Below, in pieces: positions 49,586 through 58,621 of a stretch of DNA of 64,000 nucleotides. Source of the stretch: Pseudalkalibacillus hwajinpoensis. GTDB taxonomy: Bacteria; Bacillota; Bacilli; Bacillales; Guptibacillaceae. A program made the translations under genes and the position numbers. The notes below the pieces were generated by a model. The model searched no databases. It saw nothing but the letters and a program-made list of their open reading frames with translations, and was not told where the DNA came from. Within the stretch, counting starts at the first letter, position 1. Each line of letters opens with the position of its first letter. Where the stretch lies: the NCBI RefSeq assembly GCF_015234585.1, contig NZ_JADFCM010000006.1:1-64000 (forward strand), in the 5' to 3' direction.

Positions 49586-49608
49586 GGGCTATGCCCTTAC
49601 TTTTTTTG
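49581..49608 (+). terminator. Terminator of the DUF948 gene
   Basis: 9-bp stem AGTAAGGGC / GCCCTTACT, 3-base loop, T7; overlaps the stop codon. Confidence 0.85.
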
Positions 49609-49636
49609 GTCAAATTCAAATGAGGTGGGCTATATT

Positions 49637-51136
49637 ATGAAACAAGCAAGACAAATCATTTTCTTTCTTCTTATGACAACTTCACTTTCGATCATCTTGT
49701 TCACATCGCTATCACCAACATGGAAATGGGCTGCCGGTATTCTTTATGTAGCGATTCTAGTTTCTATTTTATTCGTACTTTTACTAGAAGGTAGATCACC
49801 ATACAAATCGCTTTTATGGATATACGTATTAATCTTCTTTCCCATTGTAGGTTATGTTTTCTTTTTATTTTCTGGTCAACTGGAAGTAAAGGGACATTTA
49901 TTTAAAGAGAAACGTACTAACGGTCTTGAATTTTTCAAGAAGTACGTAAACTTTCCAGCTTCTGAAAAATGGCATGACCTAAGTGAGCGAAACCAAAATT
50001 TCTCAAACCTTATTGCCACGATGGTTGCAAGTCCTATTAGTATGCGATCCACAACGGACCTCTTACTAAATGGTAGAGAGACGTTCACGGCGATAAAAAA
50101 TGAAATTCAAAAAGCTGAAACGTACATACATATGGAATATTATACGTTTCGTTCTGATGAACTAGGACTCTCGATCATTGACTTACTCGTTAAGAAAGCC
50201 AAAGAAGGCGTTGAAGTAAGGGTACTTTATGATTCAATCGGAAGCCATAACCTTTCAAGAGCTTCTAAAACAGCCCTAAGGGAAGCTGGTGCAAGTGTAC
50301 AGCAATTTCTCCCCATTAAATATGGATTCGTCAATCAAACTATTAATTTTCGAAATCATCGCAAGATCATTGTCATTGATGGAAAAGTCGGTTTTGTAGG
50401 TGGCTTAAATATCGGTGACGAGTATGCTGGGGATATGAATCAAATGCGTTTCTGGCGTGATTCTCACCTACTTGTTAAAGGAGAGGTGCTTTCTGCCCTC
50501 CATGGCGTTTTCTTAATGGATTGGTCCTATATGTGTGGTGAGGAACTTCTAAATGGTAAGTACCTCGAAACATATGATGTCGAAGGTGATGGTGGCTCTC
50601 AGCTTGTGGCTAGTGGGCCAGATACAAAACGAGGAGCTATGTCAGATCTATATTTCAGTCTGATTACTTCTGCAAAAAATAGAGTTTGGATTGCTACTCC
50701 TTACTTTGTTCCAAACAAAGCCATCCGTACTGCTCTAGCCATGGCTTCTATGAGAGGTATTGAAGTGAGACTCATTGTTCCTGAAGTAAGTGACGGCTTT
50801 CTTACCCAATACGGAACAAGATCCTACTTCTCAGAGCTTCTTGATTATGGGGTAGAAATCTATATGTATCGAAAAGGATTTCTCCATCAAAAAATTATGA
50901 TTGTTGATGATGATCTGGCCACAATCGGCACAGCAAATATGGATATGCGCTCATTGAATTTAAATTTCGAAGTGAATATGTTTCTATTTCAATCAAAAAC
51001 GGTTCATGACCTTGTAGAAGCTTATCAAAATGATTTGAATGATTCAGTCAGCGTGACAAAAGACTCTTATAGTAAGCGTGGACTTAAGCACCGCACAAAA
51101 GAATCTTTCGCCCGACTGTTTTCACCAGTATTATAA
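49637..51136 (+). CDS. cls: Cardiolipin synthase (phospholipase D type)
   Basis: Condenses two phosphatidylglycerols into cardiolipin at the membrane. 499 residues from ATG 49637 with TGAGGTGG upstream. Two N-terminal helices (5-60), then two PLD motifs: NHRKIIVIDGKVGFVGGLNIGDEY (HxK(x)4D) and HQKIMIVDDDLATIGTANMDMRS. ClsA-type length and layout. Single gene; follows the stress protein but after its terminator. A third gene for a PLD-like enzyme is not present here. Confidence 0.95.
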   Translation: MKQARQIIFFLLMTTSLSIILFTSLSPTWKWAAGILYVAILVSILFVLLLEGRSPYKSLLWIYVLIFFPIVGYVFFLFSGQLEVKGHLFKEKRTNGLEFFKKYVNFPASEKWHDLSERNQNFSNLIATMVASPISMRSTTDLLLNGRETFTAIKNEIQKAETYIHMEYYTFRSDELGLSIIDLLVKKAKEGVEVRVLYDSIGSHNLSRASKTALREAGASVQQFLPIKYGFVNQTINFRNHRKIIVIDGKVGFVGGLNIGDEYAGDMNQMRFWRDSHLLVKGEVLSALHGVFLMDWSYMCGEELLNGKYLETYDVEGDGGSQLVASGPDTKRGAMSDLYFSLITSAKNRVWIATPYFVPNKAIRTALAMASMRGIEVRLIVPEVSDGFLTQYGTRSYFSELLDYGVEIYMYRKGFLHQKIMIVDDDLATIGTANMDMRSLNLNFEVNMFLFQSKTVHDLVEAYQNDLNDSVSVTKDSYSKRGLKHRTKESFARLFSPVL

Positions 51137-51200
51137 CGAGAAGGTACCATCAACCTGAGGTATTTGTATTACTTTGTGGCTGCATGATTTTAATCAGGTT

Positions 51201-51761
51201 TTACGGACGAGAAGATCCCCATTCACTTTTTAATAAAGAATACATGATTAGATTCATATACTCACCACCTGCGAGAACATAATCACGCAATAGTCCTTCT
51301 TGTTGGAATCCCAGTTTGGTTATAAGTTTCCTCGAAGGTGCATTGTTTGGATGAATCAGTGCACCAATACGATTCATATCTAACTGCTGAAAGGCAAAGG
51401 GAATGACGGCTGATAAAGCTTCCGTCATATACCCCTTTCCTTCTTCAGCTTGTTTTAATTCATAACCCATTTCAATACGATTGACTCGCTTAGTCCAATT
51501 ATGAAAGCCACAAGTACCAATCAATTCTCCCCTCTCTCTCACCTCTATTCCAAATCGCATCGCCTGCTTTTGCTCAAATCCTTTCTTAAAACTCATCAAC
51601 ATTCCTTCTACTTCTTCAAGACCGCTCATTTGCTCACTTCCGTAGTATTTCATCGTGTGCGGATTCGAAAATATCGACAATAACACAGGAGCATCATCTT
51701 CTCTTAATTCTCTTAATCTTAAGCTATTTGTAGTTAGTTCTGGAAAACTCTCCATCTCCAT
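51201..51761 (-). CDS. GNAT family acetyltransferase (RimJ/RimL-like)
   Basis: 186 residues from ATG 51761, AGGAG 8 bases upstream; the ORF opens at GTG 51770 inside that site. Visible: SLRLRELREDDAP, LIGTCGFHNWTKRVNRIEMGYELKQAEEGKGYMTEAL and NAPSRKLITKLGFQQEG. Related to the protein at 28165. Substrate unknown. Its leader contains a stray terminator at 51816-51853. Confidence 0.85.
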   Translation of the reverse strand: MEMESFPELTTNSLRLRELREDDAPVLLSIFSNPHTMKYYGSEQMSGLEEVEGMLMSFKKGFEQKQAMRFGIEVRERGELIGTCGFHNWTKRVNRIEMGYELKQAEEGKGYMTEALSAVIPFAFQQLDMNRIGALIHPNNAPSRKLITKLGFQQEGLLRDYVLAGGEYMNLIMYSLLKSEWGSSRP

Positions 51762-51815
51762 GCCATCCACTCCTATTTCTCGTTTGAATTATTTGCACCT
51801 CATAACACTTCATAT

Positions 51816-51853
51816 AAAAAAATGCTTAAAGAATGGCTGGCATTCTTTAAGCA
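51816..51853 (-). terminator. Strong terminator in the leader of the GNAT gene
   Basis: 13-bp perfect stem TGCTTAAAGAATG / CATTCTTTAAGCA, 5-base loop, T7 on the minus strand. No minus-strand gene ends here, so it stops a short unannotated transcript or acts as an attenuator. Confidence 0.75.
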
Positions 51854-52006
51854 ATCAGGGGGTAAAACATCTTTTAAAAAAGGGGTCTATCTTATAACGA
51901 ATCAGCGCTATTAAAAGTTTCAATATTCTATGAATAATTTTCTTCACTCTATCTGAATGGTAAAATAGATCATAAGCACGCTCAAACGATTCTAGGAGTG
52001 ATCATA

Positions 52007-52567
52007 TTGAAGAAAAAAATATACTTAGTCAGACATTGTCTCGCCTCAGGACAAGAATCTACAGCTTCCTTAACGGCAGAAGGACGTGATCAAGCGACTC
52101 AATTAGCACAATCTCTTGGACATATTCCATTTGATAAATTATATAGTTCCCCTTATAGACGTGCCCTTCAATCGATCGAGCCACTCGCTCTTCAATTAGA
52201 TAAACCAATTACTATTGATGATCGGCTAGAAGAGAGAAAGTTATCTGCTGTGCCTATTGAAAACTGGATAGAAGAACTAGAGCAAACATTTGTAGATCTG
52301 TCTTACACCATTGAAGGCGGAGAATCAAGCCAGCAAGCCATTTCAAGGAGTATTGCGGTCTTAAATGACGCCCTTCTCTATACGAAAGAATATTGTCTTG
52401 TCATGACACATGGGAATTTATTAACCTTAATACTGCATCATTTTAATACAGATTATCAGTTCAACACATGGAAGAAACTTCGGAATCCAGACGTCTTCTG
52501 CCTTACTTTTCATAATAATACGATCGAATCCATTCAAAACGTTAAGTTATCGGGGGAACCATTGTAA
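52007..52567 (+). CDS. Histidine phosphatase (phosphoglycerate mutase-like) family protein
   Basis: 186 residues from TTG 52007 (AGGAG 8 bases upstream; GTG 51998 sits inside it). RHG-type motif YLVRHCLASGQ with phospho-His, YSSPYRRALQSIEPL, Glu-Arg pair DDRLEERKL, and second His in MTHGNLLTLIL. Acts on small phosphorylated molecules; substrate unknown. Extended -10 TGGTAAAAT lies upstream. Overlaps the next gene by one base (TAATG). Confidence 0.87.
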   Translation: MKKKIYLVRHCLASGQESTASLTAEGRDQATQLAQSLGHIPFDKLYSSPYRRALQSIEPLALQLDKPITIDDRLEERKLSAVPIENWIEELEQTFVDLSYTIEGGESSQQAISRSIAVLNDALLYTKEYCLVMTHGNLLTLILHHFNTDYQFNTWKKLRNPDVFCLTFHNNTIESIQNVKLSGEPL

Positions 52568-52788
52568 TGTCTCAACTCTATTCTCGTTTCCACTGTTGCG
52601 CTACTTGCATTCATTTTGAAGTGGTGAAAGCAGAAAAAACAAGCTATCGATGCGCAAGACTCGGCTTTGAAACGAAGCCTACCTACCAGTTTAACTGTTG
52701 GGAACCAAAAGAAATTGTTAAGAAAAAAATGGAGAAAGAGAAAGCACTAGAGAAGGTGGATGATTCTTCTTCTAAGAAAACTGAGTGA
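52567..52788 (+). CDS. Small cysteine-rich protein coupled to the phosphatase
   Basis: 73 residues; Cys9-Cys10-x2-Cys13...Cys28...Cys44 with one His, suggestive of a zinc knuckle (FHCCATCIHFEV, SYRCARLGFETK, FNCWEPKE). C-terminus charged. ATG overlaps the phosphatase stop. No family name recalled with confidence; found next to phosphatases in relatives is not checked. Confidence 0.75.
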   Translation: MSQLYSRFHCCATCIHFEVVKAEKTSYRCARLGFETKPTYQFNCWEPKEIVKKKMEKEKALEKVDDSSSKKTE

Positions 52789-52805
52789 AGTTATTAAAAA
52801 AGCAT

Positions 52806-52833
52806 AAAAAAATGCCTCCCTAAAAAGGAGGTT
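52806..52833 (-). terminator. Weak terminator for the 57-aa gene
   Basis: 6-bp stem GCCTCC / GGAGGT with a 7-base loop and T7 on the minus strand. Confidence 0.45.
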
Positions 52834-52886
52834 TCTAGACTACATTAACTAACGAGTCACTATTCTCATCAATGTGAATCATTCGT

Positions 52887-53060
52887 TCAAGAAGATGTTC
52901 CTGATAGCTGCATCTCTTCCATCCATTTATTTATTTGTTCTTGAGGAAGGTCCCAGCTAATCCATGAAGCCATAACCTTAACTTCTTCATTCTCAACTAC
53001 CCAGTACTCATATCTCTTTTCGGAGAAATTTTCAATGATGCCCGTCCGATCGATCTTCAT
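52887..53060 (-). CDS. Hypothetical 57-residue acidic protein
   Basis: Begins MKIDRTGIIENFSEK; Trp-rich (YEYWVV, ASWISWDLPQ, NKWMEEM) and acidic, no Cys, no membrane helix. AAGGAGG 9 bases before ATG 53060 and a terminator-like hairpin after the stop. Short but well formed; function unknown. Confidence 0.65.
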   Translation of the reverse strand: MKIDRTGIIENFSEKRYEYWVVENEEVKVMASWISWDLPQEQINKWMEEMQLSGTSS

Positions 53061-53218
53061 CTGCTTTTCCTCCTTAGTATCATTTCTATGACTATACCCT
53101 ATTTAAATGATGTCTAATTACCTATTTTACTTTTATCACGTTTAGAATGTTGATGCATGAAACACTGCCCCTTCTTCACATACTATCCAAAATCATTCTT
53201 TTTTGGAGGAAAAGGGGT

Positions 53219-54556
53219 ATGGAGCACAATAAATTCAAGCGAATCCGATCAAGCTTCTGGTTTATTCCAACTTTTTATGGTGTTGGCGCTTTTCTCGCAG
53301 CTATTATCACGCTCATTATAGACCGAACGATCATCCAAGGTAGTGCGATGGTTCTTCCCTATTTTTTCTTTGCTTCCTATGAAACAAGCGTCACTATTTT
53401 AAGTACGCTCGTATCTTCCATGTTAACAATGACAACCATTACTTTTTCGACAATTATGGTTGTCTTAACAACGTATTTATCCAACTTCTCACCACGAACA
53501 TTGCAGAATTTCATTACCGATCGTATTACGAAAAGAGTCCTTGGAATTTTTGTTGGAGGAATTATTTACTTTATTATTCTTCTTCTCCTAATTGAACAAA
53601 GCAGTCAAGAAGATGTTGTCTATCTTGCACCTGTTTTCGCTGTGATCTATGCCATTGTCTGTGTCGCCTATTTCGTTTTCTTTATCCATCACGTATCGAA
53701 TTGGATTCTCGTTGGAAATTTGATACAACATATCACTACTAATACGTTAACAACAATCGACCGTACCTTTTTAGATTTTGAAGAAGCCAACCATGGTGAT
53801 ATCGCCTCTTGGGATTCTTGGGAATTAGATGAAATTAAGATGAAAAAACCTATTGCCATTCGATCCACTAAATCAGGGTACTTACAAAATATTGATTTAC
53901 CTGATTTGATTTCGGTTGCCACTAACAAAGATTTTATCATTCGACTCGAGAGAGATATCGGAGAATATATTGATGAAGGTACGGTTATTTTTTCTTATTG
54001 GGCATCAATGGATTCTTCTCCTGATTCTCATATCCTTCTTAATACGTTATCTCTTGGAACAGAACGAACAACTGATCAAGACATAGAATATGGCATCCAA
54101 AAACTAGTTGAAATTGCATTAAGAGCGATCTCACCTGGAATTAATGATCCCAATACAGCCATTAATTGCATCAACCGACTTGGGAGAGTCTTATCACGTC
54201 TTGGCCAGAAACACATCCCACACCCCCTGTATCATGATGAAAAGAAAAACTTACGCGTGATCACAAAACCTATTACGTATGATACGTACCTCTATAAAAG
54301 CTTCTATCAAATTAGGCATTATGCCAAAGAAGATGTATCCGTTCTTGGCTCGATTCTTCATTCTTTAGAATTAGCAGCAGACGGAAATAAACATGATACG
54401 CACGAAACTATATGGGAATTCGGGCAATTTGTAATTAGAGGATTTGATCCAAAAGTGCTCGATAAGTTCGATCATCGCTATATAAATGAAAAGCTTGAAC
54501 GACTCGCGAACGCAACTGGTTTTCAAGATGCTTTTCATCCGATCTCACATGAATAG
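53219..54556 (+). CDS. DUF2254 family membrane protein
   Basis: 445 residues from ATG 53219 (AGGAAAAGGGGT upstream; the ORF start 72 bases earlier has no ribosome site). Four helices in the first 190 residues (FIPTFYGVGAFLAAIITLII; TLVSSMLTMTTITFSTIMVVL; GIFVGGIIYFIILLL; AVIYAIVCVAYFVFFI), then a soluble C-terminal half with EYGIQKLVEIALRAISPGINDPNTAINCI, a DUF2254 hallmark. Predicted channel-like or sensor role is unproven. Confidence 0.88.
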   Translation: MEHNKFKRIRSSFWFIPTFYGVGAFLAAIITLIIDRTIIQGSAMVLPYFFFASYETSVTILSTLVSSMLTMTTITFSTIMVVLTTYLSNFSPRTLQNFITDRITKRVLGIFVGGIIYFIILLLLIEQSSQEDVVYLAPVFAVIYAIVCVAYFVFFIHHVSNWILVGNLIQHITTNTLTTIDRTFLDFEEANHGDIASWDSWELDEIKMKKPIAIRSTKSGYLQNIDLPDLISVATNKDFIIRLERDIGEYIDEGTVIFSYWASMDSSPDSHILLNTLSLGTERTTDQDIEYGIQKLVEIALRAISPGINDPNTAINCINRLGRVLSRLGQKHIPHPLYHDEKKNLRVITKPITYDTYLYKSFYQIRHYAKEDVSVLGSILHSLELAADGNKHDTHETIWEFGQFVIRGFDPKVLDKFDHRYINEKLERLANATGFQDAFHPISHE

Positions 54557-54577
54557 CCCCGTTAGAAATCGGCATGA

Positions 54578-54610
54578 GAAAAACGGTCTCACCAGAGAGA
54601 CCGTTTTTTG
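54578..54610. terminator. Bidirectional terminator
   Basis: 12-bp stem AAAAACGGTCTC / GAGACCGTTTTT, short loop, T-run. Confidence 0.87.
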
Positions 54611-54613
54611 CTA

Positions 54614-55150
54614 TTATTTTACTTGATCAAGCCATGTTTCCATATCTTTCAGCGTAAGAGGTCCCACTCGTTTCTCACGAATAATTCCTTCTTCATCAAT
54701 CATAAACGAAGTTGGCATGGAAATAACCTGGTAGAGATTCTCACCTACTTTACCTTCTTGATCCATAAGAACTGGAAAGCGAAGCTCATGTGATTCAACA
54801 AATTTTGGAATCGCTTCTTTCTTTGGCTCGTATTTAGTGAAATTAACGGATAGAACCGTTACTTCTTCACCATGCACATCAGCAAATTTTTGAATATCCG
54901 GCATTTCTTCTTCACAGGGTGGACACCATGTCGCCCAGAAATTGAGAAAAACGGGTTCCCCTTCATAATCTGAAAGACTCACTTCTTCCCCATCAAGGGT
55001 TTCTAAGTTAAAATCTGCTGCCTTATCGCCAACTTCCGTTCCTACACTTCGATCGGCGATAACTGTATTATAAATCCCCCATAGAAGAGCAACAGCAAGA
55101 ACGATTAGCACAAACTTCTTAATCATTTTCATTCGATCTTTTTTATTCAT
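54614..55150 (-). CDS. ResA/TlpA-like membrane-anchored thiol-disulfide oxidoreductase
   Basis: 178 residues. Helix 10-28 anchors an extracytoplasmic thioredoxin domain: redox pair in FWATWCPPCEEEMP (WCPPC; ResA itself is WCEPC), cis-Pro in ISMPTSFMID. Reduces disulfides in cytochrome c maturation or spore-cortex proteins by family (ResA, StoA); which one is not decidable here. Start 3 bases after the YueI-like gene, so co-transcribed. Confidence 0.88.
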   Translation of the reverse strand: MNKKDRMKMIKKFVLIVLAVALLWGIYNTVIADRSVGTEVGDKAADFNLETLDGEEVSLSDYEGEPVFLNFWATWCPPCEEEMPDIQKFADVHGEEVTVLSVNFTKYEPKKEAIPKFVESHELRFPVLMDQEGKVGENLYQVISMPTSFMIDEEGIIREKRVGPLTLKDMETWLDQVK

Positions 55151-55153
55151 GCT

Positions 55154-55576
55154 CTAGTCCAACGAAAAGCGATCATCATGAACAAAGATCTCTTCTCGTT
55201 CAATCGCATCCTGCTTTGAGGCTAGGACAAGTCCAAGTGGAGTATCTGTTTCTTTATCATTCACAATCGTGAATGATAGAGAAGCTTTGCTCGCTTCTTT
55301 AATATATTTTGAAAGCATGGAGTAAGATAAATCCCCATTTAAATATAGAATGCCATTCCGAATGCGCTTCATTTCATTAATCACTTCTTGATATACGTTG
55401 TTTTGTGCAACCTGCCTTTTTGTAAGAGCAACATATACACGCTCTCTAAAAGTTGATAAGAACAACGCTTTTTCTGCCGGTTTTAATTCTGGCGCACCAT
55501 AGATTCCAGCATCAAGTACTCTCTTAATATCTTCGTTCACGTTTGCCACCTCATCATGTAAATTGCTTTGCTTCAT
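55154..55576 (-). CDS. YueI-like (DUF1694) protein
   Basis: 140 residues, cytoplasmic. YueI family wording: DAGIYGAPELKPAEKALFLSTFRERVYVALTKRQVAQ, then GILYLNGDLSYSMLSKYIKEASKA, and FTIVNDKETDTPLGLVLAS. Function unknown. First gene of a two-gene unit with the TlpA-like protein. Confidence 0.85.
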   Translation of the reverse strand: MKQSNLHDEVANVNEDIKRVLDAGIYGAPELKPAEKALFLSTFRERVYVALTKRQVAQNNVYQEVINEMKRIRNGILYLNGDLSYSMLSKYIKEASKASLSFTIVNDKETDTPLGLVLASKQDAIEREEIFVHDDRFSLD

Positions 55577-55692
55577 TGACTTCTACCTTCATCCTATACT
55601 ATCTCCACTCATTCTTAAAGTGAAGGTTCTGTTAAAAGTGAAGGTATGTATCTTGAAACAGGATTCCCTCTCAAACTAAAGATGATTCAATG

Positions 55693-55727
55693 AAAAAAGA
55701 TGCCCCATCACTCCGTGGGGGCATCTT
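55693..55727 (-). terminator. Terminator overlapping the end of the M48 peptidase gene
   Basis: 8-bp stem GATGCCCC / GGGGCATC with 11-base loop and T6 on the minus strand; one arm lies within the last codons and stop. Confidence 0.78.
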
Positions 55728-56982
55728 CTTCATAGTCATTCAACATAATCAACCGTTCCATCATCGTTGGATGACCATATTTAAAATATTTCACAATGAA
55801 AGGCGGATTTACTTCATTTAAACTATTAACCGTCAGTGTTTGAAAGGAACCAATCGCTGCATCCACATCACTGGTCATTTCAATGGCATATTCATCTGCC
55901 TCCATCTCAGCATGCCGAGAAACCGCAAGTTCTATCGGACTCGCAATAAAAGACATGATCGAGAAAAGAAGCAATAATGCTGGTAAAGATGCAAGATCTG
56001 ATTCTGAGTGAACCCCCCATGAGTCGCCCCATTTTCGAATCATCTTCCCAAGAAGCCGATATGCCAGGTATAACCCTATAAAACTCGTTGCTAGAGCGCC
56101 AACCAAATTTCCATATAGATGATTCATAACATAATGACCCATTTCGTGAGCCATAATAAAAAGCACTTCGTCATCATCAAGCTTATTTAAGGTGGTGTCC
56201 CAAAGAACAATTCGTAAATTGTCGCCAATACCAGATACATAAGCATTCATTGCATTCGTTTTTTCTGACATATTCACTTCAAAAACACGGTCTGCAGGAA
56301 TATGAGCCGTATCAGCCATACTGAGTATTTCTTCTTCTAATTCTTTGTCTGTTAATGATGTAAAGTCGTTGTATAAAGGATCAATTACGACCGGCTGAAT
56401 ATACATCATAAAAGCAAGGTACGGAACCATTAATCCCCACGCAATGAGCCACCACTTTTTCTTAAAACGATTCATTAGCGCATAAAGAACACCGATAATA
56501 AGGGAAGTAAGCAAAATATCAATCCAGAATGAGATCATTTCATCTTTCATCCAACCAGAAAAGGATTGCGTGTTGATCCCATATTTAACGGATAAAGACC
56601 TCGCCCAATAGTGCAGTGGAAATGTTAGTAACCATGTAAAAGCCGTTAGTAAAATGATATACAACGGAACAACGACTATCCGTTTTTTTGAAATACCTTC
56701 ACCGAATTGTTTAAAGAGCTTTGATAACCCAAACCAGAGAACGCCAAGATAGATGAGCCACTCATATGGAATCGCAATAAACGAGAGAAAGCTTCTGTAG
56801 CGTGAATATTCCTCCGATAATTCTAACTGCCTGTCTGTCATAAATGTTGCTGGATCTGCCGCTGTTCCCTTGTATGCTTCAGGTACCCCGAAGTCCGCCC
56901 AATTAAATAAATAGAGTCCCAGGATCAGGGCGTAAATGGAGAATCCCAGAATGAGCCAGGTTATGCGTTTCTTCATCTTCAT
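55708..56982 (-). CDS. M48 family zinc metalloprotease (Ste24/CAAX protease-like, YhfN-like)
   Basis: 424 residues, multi-spanning membrane protease of the Ste24 type. About seven helices; zinc motif in FIMAHEMGHYVMNH (HExxH) near 283 and the third ligand Glu in AEMEADEYAIEM near 362. Preceded by the DNAMNAYVSGIG-like block typical of the family (NAMNAYVSGIGDN). Processes or degrades membrane proteins. Ends with a terminator arm in its last codons. Confidence 0.92.
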   Translation of the reverse strand: MKMKKRITWLILGFSIYALILGLYLFNWADFGVPEAYKGTAADPATFMTDRQLELSEEYSRYRSFLSFIAIPYEWLIYLGVLWFGLSKLFKQFGEGISKKRIVVVPLYIILLTAFTWLLTFPLHYWARSLSVKYGINTQSFSGWMKDEMISFWIDILLTSLIIGVLYALMNRFKKKWWLIAWGLMVPYLAFMMYIQPVVIDPLYNDFTSLTDKELEEEILSMADTAHIPADRVFEVNMSEKTNAMNAYVSGIGDNLRIVLWDTTLNKLDDDEVLFIMAHEMGHYVMNHLYGNLVGALATSFIGLYLAYRLLGKMIRKWGDSWGVHSESDLASLPALLLLFSIMSFIASPIELAVSRHAEMEADEYAIEMTSDVDAAIGSFQTLTVNSLNEVNPPFIVKYFKYGHPTMMERLIMLNDYEEDAPTE

Positions 56983-57077
56983 TCTCCTCCCGATACGATC
57001 TCATTATCAATAGTACGAGCAAAACAACTTTTTAGAACCTTTCCCCATAACGATTCCCAATACTAACTACTCTTCTA

Positions 57078-57091
57078 TGTAGTTTCTACAA
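57078..57091. repeat. Short dyad also found at 7767
   Basis: TGTAGTTTCTACAA, shared 13-base core with 7767-7781; here downstream of the zinc-ribbon gene. Confidence 0.35.
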
Positions 57092-57147
57092 AACATGCAA
57101 TTCTCTTTCAATCCTAACCAAATCTTTCTCTCACTCTTTCCATATAG

Positions 57148-57176
57148 AAAGCCGACAGAGTGATCTGTCGGCTTCC
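57148..57176 (-). terminator. Terminator of the zinc-ribbon gene
   Basis: Stem GAAAGCCGACAGA / TCTGTCGGCTTC, 4-base loop; only a short T tail. Confidence 0.65.
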
Positions 57177-57187
57177 AAAATCTTTTA

Positions 57188-57439
57188 TTAACTTTCCGCG
57201 TATGCGTTTGTTCGATCATAGCTGTGATCAAATCGATTGAGAATCCCACAAACGGGACACTCTGCAAGAACTTGCAGTTCAACAATTGGCGCCTGGCTAC
57301 TTTTCGTCGTAATTCCAGTTGCCTCAACCCGTTCTTCCATAGATACATGTTCCTTCGCAATTGGAATAAACCACGTATACTCAGTCTCACACATTCGACA
57401 CGTTGCTTTTTCTTCAATTTCGGTTGGCTTTAATGTCAT
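57188..57439 (-). CDS. Small zinc-ribbon protein
   Basis: 83 residues: CRMC near 14-17 and CPVC near 61-64 give a two-knuckle zinc ribbon, with acidic start MTLKPTEIEEKAT. AAAGGAG precedes ATG. Own terminators on both sides. Could bind nucleic acid or assist an enzyme; not recognised further. Confidence 0.72.
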   Translation of the reverse strand: MTLKPTEIEEKATCRMCETEYTWFIPIAKEHVSMEERVEATGITTKSSQAPIVELQVLAECPVCGILNRFDHSYDRTNAYAES

Positions 57440-57502
57440 TTTTTCCAGCTCCTTTAGCAGAGTAATTCAAAGGCTGCAGAAACAAGGGCCCGGAAAACCT
57501 CC

Positions 57503-57543
57503 AAAAAACTGGGAATCCCTTCCTGTAAAGAGGGTTCCCGTTA
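57503..57543 (-). terminator. Terminator of the HAD phosphatase gene
   Basis: Stem AACTGGGAATCCCT / AGGGTTCCCGTT with one mismatch, 10-base loop; on minus followed by T6. Confidence 0.72.
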
Positions 57544-57571
57544 TGAAAAAAATCAAACATCTTTCACAAGG

Positions 57572-58444
57572 TTAATTAGACAGTAAATCTTCGTCCATTA
57601 ATTTATATATGGCATGAGCAACGCCATCATGCTCATTGGTTTTTGTAACAAATGAAGCCTGTTTTTTTATTTGCTCGTCCGCATTTCCCATTGCAATAGG
57701 ATAGGAGGCTTTATTGAACATCGAAACGTCATTATAGTTATCGCCAATTGCGGCGGTTTGCTTCATATCCAGCCCCATTTGTGCTACAAATGTTTCAAGC
57801 GCAAGTCCCTTCTGAGCATCTTCATGATTAATTTCCAAATTTTCTTTACCTGAAGAAGTAACCACAGTTTTTTGTACATTTTCAGCTGCAGATGCCGCTC
57901 GCCCTAATCGACTTTCATCAAAACAGAAACTAAGGAATTTATACACATGAAGGCTTTCATCTTCTAGTAGTTCATCAAAATCATTAATGGCTTTAAGTGA
58001 TAAGCTTTCGAACTGACGCTTTGCTCCAATCTTCAATTCTTCTGTAGTTAGGGCCGGATTCGAACTCTTCATCATATCCATGATTAAATCAATCGTTCCA
58101 TCATAATCGTGAGTGAAAACACCTTTATTTGTAAATAGCTGATAATAAATCTCTTCACTATCAAGTATTTGTTTAATCGATTGGACTTGCTGACGATCAA
58201 GGTAAATGGCGTGCAAGATCTCTCCTTCAACAGAGCGAATCTCTGCGCCGTTATAGCAAATAACAGGAACTTCCAATCCACTTCCTTCAAGTGGCTTCAT
58301 CGCACCATCATAGGCGCGTCCAGTGTTAAGTACAACCGTTATCCCCTGACTCTGTGCCTCTCTAATCGCATTAACATTCTCAAAGCTGATTGTTTGTTCA
58401 TTCGTTAAAAGCGTTCCATCCATATCAATCGAGATACATCTCAT
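57572..58444 (-). CDS. HAD-superfamily phosphatase (Cof-type)
   Basis: 290 residues from ATG 58444 (AAGGAT upstream); the ORF opens 63 bases earlier without need. HAD motif I SIDMDGTLL, motif II LNTGRAYD, motif III Lys and motif IV AAIGDNYNDVSMF; the large C2-B cap (90-200) is typical of Cof proteins such as YwpJ/YxeH. Hydrolyses sugar phosphates or FMN/PLP-type molecules; substrate unknown. Confidence 0.87.
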   Translation of the reverse strand: MRCISIDMDGTLLTNEQTISFENVNAIREAQSQGITVVLNTGRAYDGAMKPLEGSGLEVPVICYNGAEIRSVEGEILHAIYLDRQQVQSIKQILDSEEIYYQLFTNKGVFTHDYDGTIDLIMDMMKSSNPALTTEELKIGAKRQFESLSLKAINDFDELLEDESLHVYKFLSFCFDESRLGRAASAAENVQKTVVTSSGKENLEINHEDAQKGLALETFVAQMGLDMKQTAAIGDNYNDVSMFNKASYPIAMGNADEQIKKQASFVTKTNEHDGVAHAIYKLMDEDLLSN

Positions 58445-58534
58445 TAGGGCAACATCCTTTTCTATTTGGTCCAATCCTTCTTTCAAACTTCTTAGATAGT
58501 ATAGCAAAAGTAATGCTTGTATAAAAAAATAAAC

Positions 58535-58596
58535 GTTGTTGATATTTGGCTCATTTAACCCCAGTGACGAACGATCGAATGAACCAAAAATCGAGA
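58535..58596. repeat. Dispersed intergenic motif, copies B and C forming a hairpin
   Basis: Copy B GTTGTTGATATTTGGCTCAT at 58535-58554 and inverted copy C CGAATGAACCAAAAATCGAG at 58576-58595. TTTGGCTCATT pairs with AATGAACCAAA. The same block, 19 of 20 bases, is at 40765. Confidence 0.6.
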
Positions 58597-58621
58597 AAAA
58601 CGAACATAGCTCTAAACAAAT

